The notes beneath the pieces are model-generated. The model made no database searches, was not told the DNA's origin, and worked only from the letters and a program-made list of their open reading frames with translations. 33,449 bases of DNA. It comes from Thermoplasmata archaeon. Its GTDB lineage: Archaea > Thermoplasmatota > Thermoplasmata > Lutacidiplasmatales > UBA184. Positions 30,644-33,449 of this stretch are shown here, one piece after another. The translations under genes were made by a program, and so were the position numbers. How positions within the stretch are numbered: position 1 is the first letter of the stretch; each line of letters opens with the position of its first letter. Location of the stretch: assembly GCA_028864975.1 (NCBI GenBank), contig JAGWLG010000038.1:1-33449 (forward strand), in the 5' to 3' direction.

Positions 30644-30862
30644 TCAGGGCTCGTGGGGAAGGGTCCTTGTAACCGGAGGAAGAGGGTGGGTCGCGGGGGG
30701 CGGGCCATAGTTGAGCGAGATGGCGAAGAGGAGGACCCCACCCATGACGATGAACAGTCCGATGACGAAGGCGAACTGTCCGGGCGCGTTGAACGCCGCC
30801 ATCAACAGGCCTCCGGCGACGATGAGCAGCATCGACGCGAGGAACATCCCGAGGCTTGCCAC
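30644..30862 (-). CDS. Tiny two-helix membrane protein
   Basis: A protein of 72 residues with helices at about 4-24 (LGMFLASMLLIVAGGLLMAAF) and 30-50 (FAFVIGLFIVMGGVLLFAISL) and a proline-rich tail. The GTG start at 30862 lies 26-27 nt from the centre of a TGTTAAGT box on the minus strand, the spacing expected for a leaderless mRNA, which supports a real gene despite its size. Function unknown. Confidence 0.6.
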   Translation of the reverse strand: MASLGMFLASMLLIVAGGLLMAAFNAPGQFAFVIGLFIVMGGVLLFAISLNYGPPPATHPLPPVTRTLPHEP

Positions 30863-30884
30863 GAGGAGCGGGACGAGGTAGGGA

Positions 30885-30915
30885 ACTTAACAACTTTGGG
30901 GACGCAGGCTTAAGC
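30885..30915. promoter_or_regulatory. Paired divergent TATA-like boxes
   Basis: TGTTAAGT on the minus strand (30885-30892) serves the tiny membrane protein, predicted leaderless. GCTTAAGC (30908-30915) is centred about 35 nt before ATG 30947 and predicts a 9-nt leader for the 531-residue gene. The two centres are 23 bp apart. Confidence 0.5.
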
Positions 30916-30946
30916 TCCGGTAGGCCCCCTGCCGCAGAGCGTCCTC

Positions 30947-32542
30947 ATGCCTCGCATCCGATACACGTCCGGAGGGAAGGAGGGGGAACTCCTCTCGCGG
31001 GCCAAGGCTTTGCGAAAGGACCCGATGGTCCTCCTGCCGCGCCTCAGCAAGGACTGCCCGACCGGCCCCTTCGACCGCATTCGCCGGGACCTAGAGGCGG
31101 TGCAGGAGGCGAAGCAGGACGCGGAGGAGCTCAAACACCTGAGCGGGAAGGGCGAGAGCTTGGCGCGGGCCTACGCCGGACTGCTCTACTACGCCGAGGA
31201 GCGCCCGAGCGTGGTCTCGCAAGTGGCGCGCCATCCGACCGGCGACATCCCCTTCCTGCCCCTCTCCAACGGGTCGAAGGAGGCGGAGATCGCCGTCCAG
31301 TACTACGACGACCCTCGGCGCCTCCTTCTGGGTTATGTCCACATGGCCCGAGGGGGGCTCTTCGGGGGCGGCGGGTTCCACTTTTACGCTCTCGAACGGG
31401 GTATCCTGTGCACCGGGAAGGAGGCCGACCCCCCGCCAGAGTTCGTACGGGCTTCGCTCGAGCACCTCCCCTACCGGCTCAGCCAGGTGTCGTCGAAAGA
31501 GGGCGGCACGGCCGCGCGAGGGGACGGGACCCAGGGCACGCTCGTCTGCCAGCACTTGGCTCGCGGAGAGGCCGAGCTCCACCTCATCGTTCGGTGGACC
31601 TCCGTTGCCCGGACCCTCAAGGTCTGCGAAAGGTGCGTGAAGCCCGATGCTCACCTCCTGGCTTCCCTCTCGGAGAGCATGGCCATCCCCCACCCCGAGG
31701 GGGAGTTCGAGGTCAGTGCTCGCCTGCCGATCGAGCACGTCCACGAAGGTCGCTGTCCGCTCGGGGACCTGCCAACGCTTCCCGGCGCGCTGGAGAAACG
31801 CTACCGCGCGGGTCGTCTGAGCGATGCCGAGCTGCTCCGGTCGTACAACGACGAGATCGAACGGAGCGAGGAGGGCGTGCGCTCCACGGTCCTGGTCGCG
31901 GGGGGCCGATGCTACGAGCGAGAGGTCGAGAACTTCCTCGGAGCCCTCGCGCCGACCACCGTGGAGCGCCGGGCGCTGGCGAAGGTCCTGCCGGACCTGG
32001 GTCGCCCCCTGATCTCTCCCGAGGCCCGGGCAGGGAAGGTCGTGGAGCTCCTCTGGAAAGACCACGCGCTCGATTTGCTCGAAGCGGCCGGAGCCTCGCC
32101 CGAGGAGGCCCGACGAAGGGAGGCGGAGGCTCGGAGCGCCCCGGGACGTGCGGCCGAGGTCTTGAACCGTTTCGCGCAGCAGCAGCGAGAGGAGGAAGCT
32201 GTCGCGAAGCTCCCCACCTACCGTGCTCTCGTCCCTGAGGCGGAGCTCGCGGACCGTCTCGCCCGCCTCTTGAGGACGGCCGGCGCGGCCGAGGTCGAGC
32301 GCAGGATCTCGCGCGAGTCCCCTCCCGAAGGCAAGGTGCGCGGGATGGCGTGGGCCTTCCTCCTCGCGCTGGGGAAGGAGACCTCCCAGGCCTGGCGCTT
32401 CTCGGACACGGAGAAGGAGTTCGGCCAGGCGCTCGCTCCCGCCGCGCGCCGGCTCTTGGATGCCCCGGCCTCCGGGTACCATGAGGCGCTCAACGCGCTG
32501 TTGCTCGAGGCCGGGATCCCCACCTGGGGCGAACAGACCTAG
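30947..32542 (+). CDS. Unknown soluble protein of 531 residues
   Basis: I do not recognise this protein. It lacks signal peptide and membrane helices. The N-terminal half (1 to about 265) is mixed alpha/beta with a glycine-rich segment (MARGGLFGGGGFHFYALE) and scattered cysteines, including CERC at 227-230, which could bind zinc. The C-terminal half (about 270-531) is strongly helical and charged (YNDEIERSEEGVRS, AQQQREEEAVAKL). ATG 30947 fits the GCTTAAGC promoter. Codon use and composition match the neighbours, so it is a real native gene, presumably lineage-specific. It converges with dph5, 6 nt apart. Confidence 0.75.
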   Translation: MPRIRYTSGGKEGELLSRAKALRKDPMVLLPRLSKDCPTGPFDRIRRDLEAVQEAKQDAEELKHLSGKGESLARAYAGLLYYAEERPSVVSQVARHPTGDIPFLPLSNGSKEAEIAVQYYDDPRRLLLGYVHMARGGLFGGGGFHFYALERGILCTGKEADPPPEFVRASLEHLPYRLSQVSSKEGGTAARGDGTQGTLVCQHLARGEAELHLIVRWTSVARTLKVCERCVKPDAHLLASLSESMAIPHPEGEFEVSARLPIEHVHEGRCPLGDLPTLPGALEKRYRAGRLSDAELLRSYNDEIERSEEGVRSTVLVAGGRCYEREVENFLGALAPTTVERRALAKVLPDLGRPLISPEARAGKVVELLWKDHALDLLEAAGASPEEARRREAEARSAPGRAAEVLNRFAQQQREEEAVAKLPTYRALVPEAELADRLARLLRTAGAAEVERRISRESPPEGKVRGMAWAFLLALGKETSQAWRFSDTEKEFGQALAPAARRLLDAPASGYHEALNALLLEAGIPTWGEQT

Positions 32543-32548
32543 GCGGAC

Positions 32549-33337
32549 CTAGGACGTCGCCGCGTCGACACGGCGCCCGCGCAGCGCTTCCTCCTCGACG
32601 AAATGGAGCGACGGCGCCGGGACGATCAGGCAGTGGAGCGGCGGGCCGAAGTCCTTTCGTTCGAGCACGCGGCGGGGTCCGACGGTCACCGTCGCATCCG
32701 GCCCGCCGGCCCGTGCGACGACGACCACCTCGCGCTCGGGAGGGAGCACCCCTTCCTTCCGCTCGTCCTCGATTGCTCCCAGCACCTTGAGGGCCTCGTC
32801 CGCCCGCAGGTAGCTACCCGCCGTGGGGTTGAGATCGAGCAGGACCAGGGAGTGCGCTCCCGCGCGTCGGTTGGCGAGGATCGCCTCGTAGGGGGAGGTG
32901 GGCCGGTAGTCCGCGGTGGGACGGGGAAGGGAGACCGTCCGTCCGAACCGGTAGTGGCTGAGCCCCGCGAGGCTCGCCGCGGCCGTGAGGATGCTCGCGT
33001 TGTGGACCAGGCTCCAGCGGTGCCCGTGCCGCTCCACAGCGAGCCGGAGCGCCACGTGGGTGGTGGCCGCGAACGGCTCCCCGACCACCAGGAGCGCCAC
33101 GCGAGCATGGGCCTCGAGGGCCGAGAGGATGCGCGCTTCCCCCTCGACCTCCTCGCGAGATAGTTGCACGATCTTCTGGCCCAGGGTCGCGGAGAGACGT
33201 CCCATCGCCCCCTCGCCCCAGCGCGAGGTGTACTGTTCGGCGAGGACCTCGTCGCACGACCGGAGCTCCTCGAGCGCCCGTAGGGTGAGGTCGCGCTCGT
33301 CGTGCAGCCCCAGCCCGACGAAGACGAGCTCGCCCAC
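32549..33337 (-). CDS. dph5: Diphthine synthase
   Basis: A protein of 262 residues that methylates the modified histidine of elongation factor 2 with SAM, giving diphthine on the way to diphthamide. It belongs to the tetrapyrrole-methylase superfamily; the start VGELVFVGLGLHDERDLTL and the segments LAEQYTSRWGEG, LLVVGEPFAATTHVAL, VHNASILTAAAS, GRTVSLPRP and LLDLNP are typical. GTG 33337 was chosen because it begins this conserved start; the open frame continues about 34 more residues upstream with no resemblance to the family. Dph2 and Dph6 are not in the window. Confidence 0.95.
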   Translation of the reverse strand: MGELVFVGLGLHDERDLTLRALEELRSCDEVLAEQYTSRWGEGAMGRLSATLGQKIVQLSREEVEGEARILSALEAHARVALLVVGEPFAATTHVALRLAVERHGHRWSLVHNASILTAAASLAGLSHYRFGRTVSLPRPTADYRPTSPYEAILANRRAGAHSLVLLDLNPTAGSYLRADEALKVLGAIEDERKEGVLPPEREVVVVARAGGPDATVTVGPRRVLERKDFGPPLHCLIVPAPSLHFVEEEALRGRRVDAATS

Positions 33338-33449
33338 GGGAGGTCCACCCTGGGAGGGACATGAAGCCGTCCCGGCTCGGGGCCTCCCCGCTCTCCCCCT
33401 TCGCGGCGGACCGAGGGCCGGGCCCTGGGAGTCCCCCATCCTGCTGAAG
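33338..33449. other. Right-edge stretch without a supported gene
   Basis: Only short frames occur. A plus-strand ATG at 33361 stops after 28 codons and is proline-rich. The dph5 promoter should lie here, but no clear TATA-like box is visible. Confidence 0.4.

Noticed and set aside
33361..33447. Small plus-strand frame starting ATGAAGCCG at the right edge
   Set aside because: Stops after 28 codons, proline-rich, no promoter.
1..33449. CRISPR array, insertion sequence, prophage or restriction system
   Set aside because: No spaced identical repeats, transposase, integrase, phage structural gene or endonuclease seen; the two 30-bp units at 15405-15464 are contiguous and diverged, without spacers.

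Overview
The window is about 33 kb of GC-rich archaeal chromosome, tightly packed and read on both strands. Archaeal markers are an archaeal-type threonyl-tRNA synthetase with its own N-terminal editing domain, diphthine synthase (Dph5), a stand-alone glutaminase subunit of GMP synthase, a thiolase/DUF35 pair, and a radical SAM enzyme matching tetraether lipid synthase (Tes). Many genes have a TTAAG- or TATA-type box 22-40 nt before the start codon, often with almost no leader. The many surface proteins with PKD and Ig-like modules and a single C-terminal membrane anchor suggest a GC-rich Thermoplasmatota lineage from soil or sediment. That placement is inferred, not proven.

Layout: (1) 1-2.7 kb, a membrane protein and thrS. 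(2) 2.7-6.6 kb, a two-gene surface operon: a secreted SGNH esterase, then a spherulin-4/GH135-like hydrolase with PKD domains. (3) 6.7-12.2 kb, an orphan beta-class DNA methyltransferase, a degenerate ATPase-TPR protein, an unknown protein, a HAD phosphatase and a SWIM zinc-finger protein. (4) 12.1-18.6 kb, a ~1070-residue surface protein built from about eight copies of one module, an asparaginyl-tRNA-synthetase-like protein without an anticodon domain (candidate asparagine synthetase), a PKD membrane protein and two small membrane proteins. (5) 18.64-19.12 kb, a gene-free, hairpin-rich block that may be a structured RNA. (6) 19.1-25.1 kb, tes, two small unknown proteins, two paralogous membrane proteins and an M61-PDZ peptidase. 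(7) 25.1-30 kb, thiolase and a DUF35 fusion protein, divergent from an overlapping operon ubiX - two membrane proteins - guaAA. (8) 30-33.4 kb, small membrane proteins, a 531-residue unknown and dph5.

Two themes recur. One is membrane lipid chemistry: thiolase plus DUF35 at the entry to the mevalonate pathway, UbiX making prenyl-FMN, and Tes joining lipid tails. The other is the cell surface: a likely polysaccharide-degrading enzyme pair and several anchored adhesin-like proteins sharing modules. Nothing in the window is an obvious phage, insertion sequence, CRISPR array, tRNA or rRNA. The most open items are the hairpin-rich block, the palindrome in front of tes, the 30-bp-period repeat in the 15.4 kb promoter region, the DUF35 fusion, and the pseudo-ATPase.
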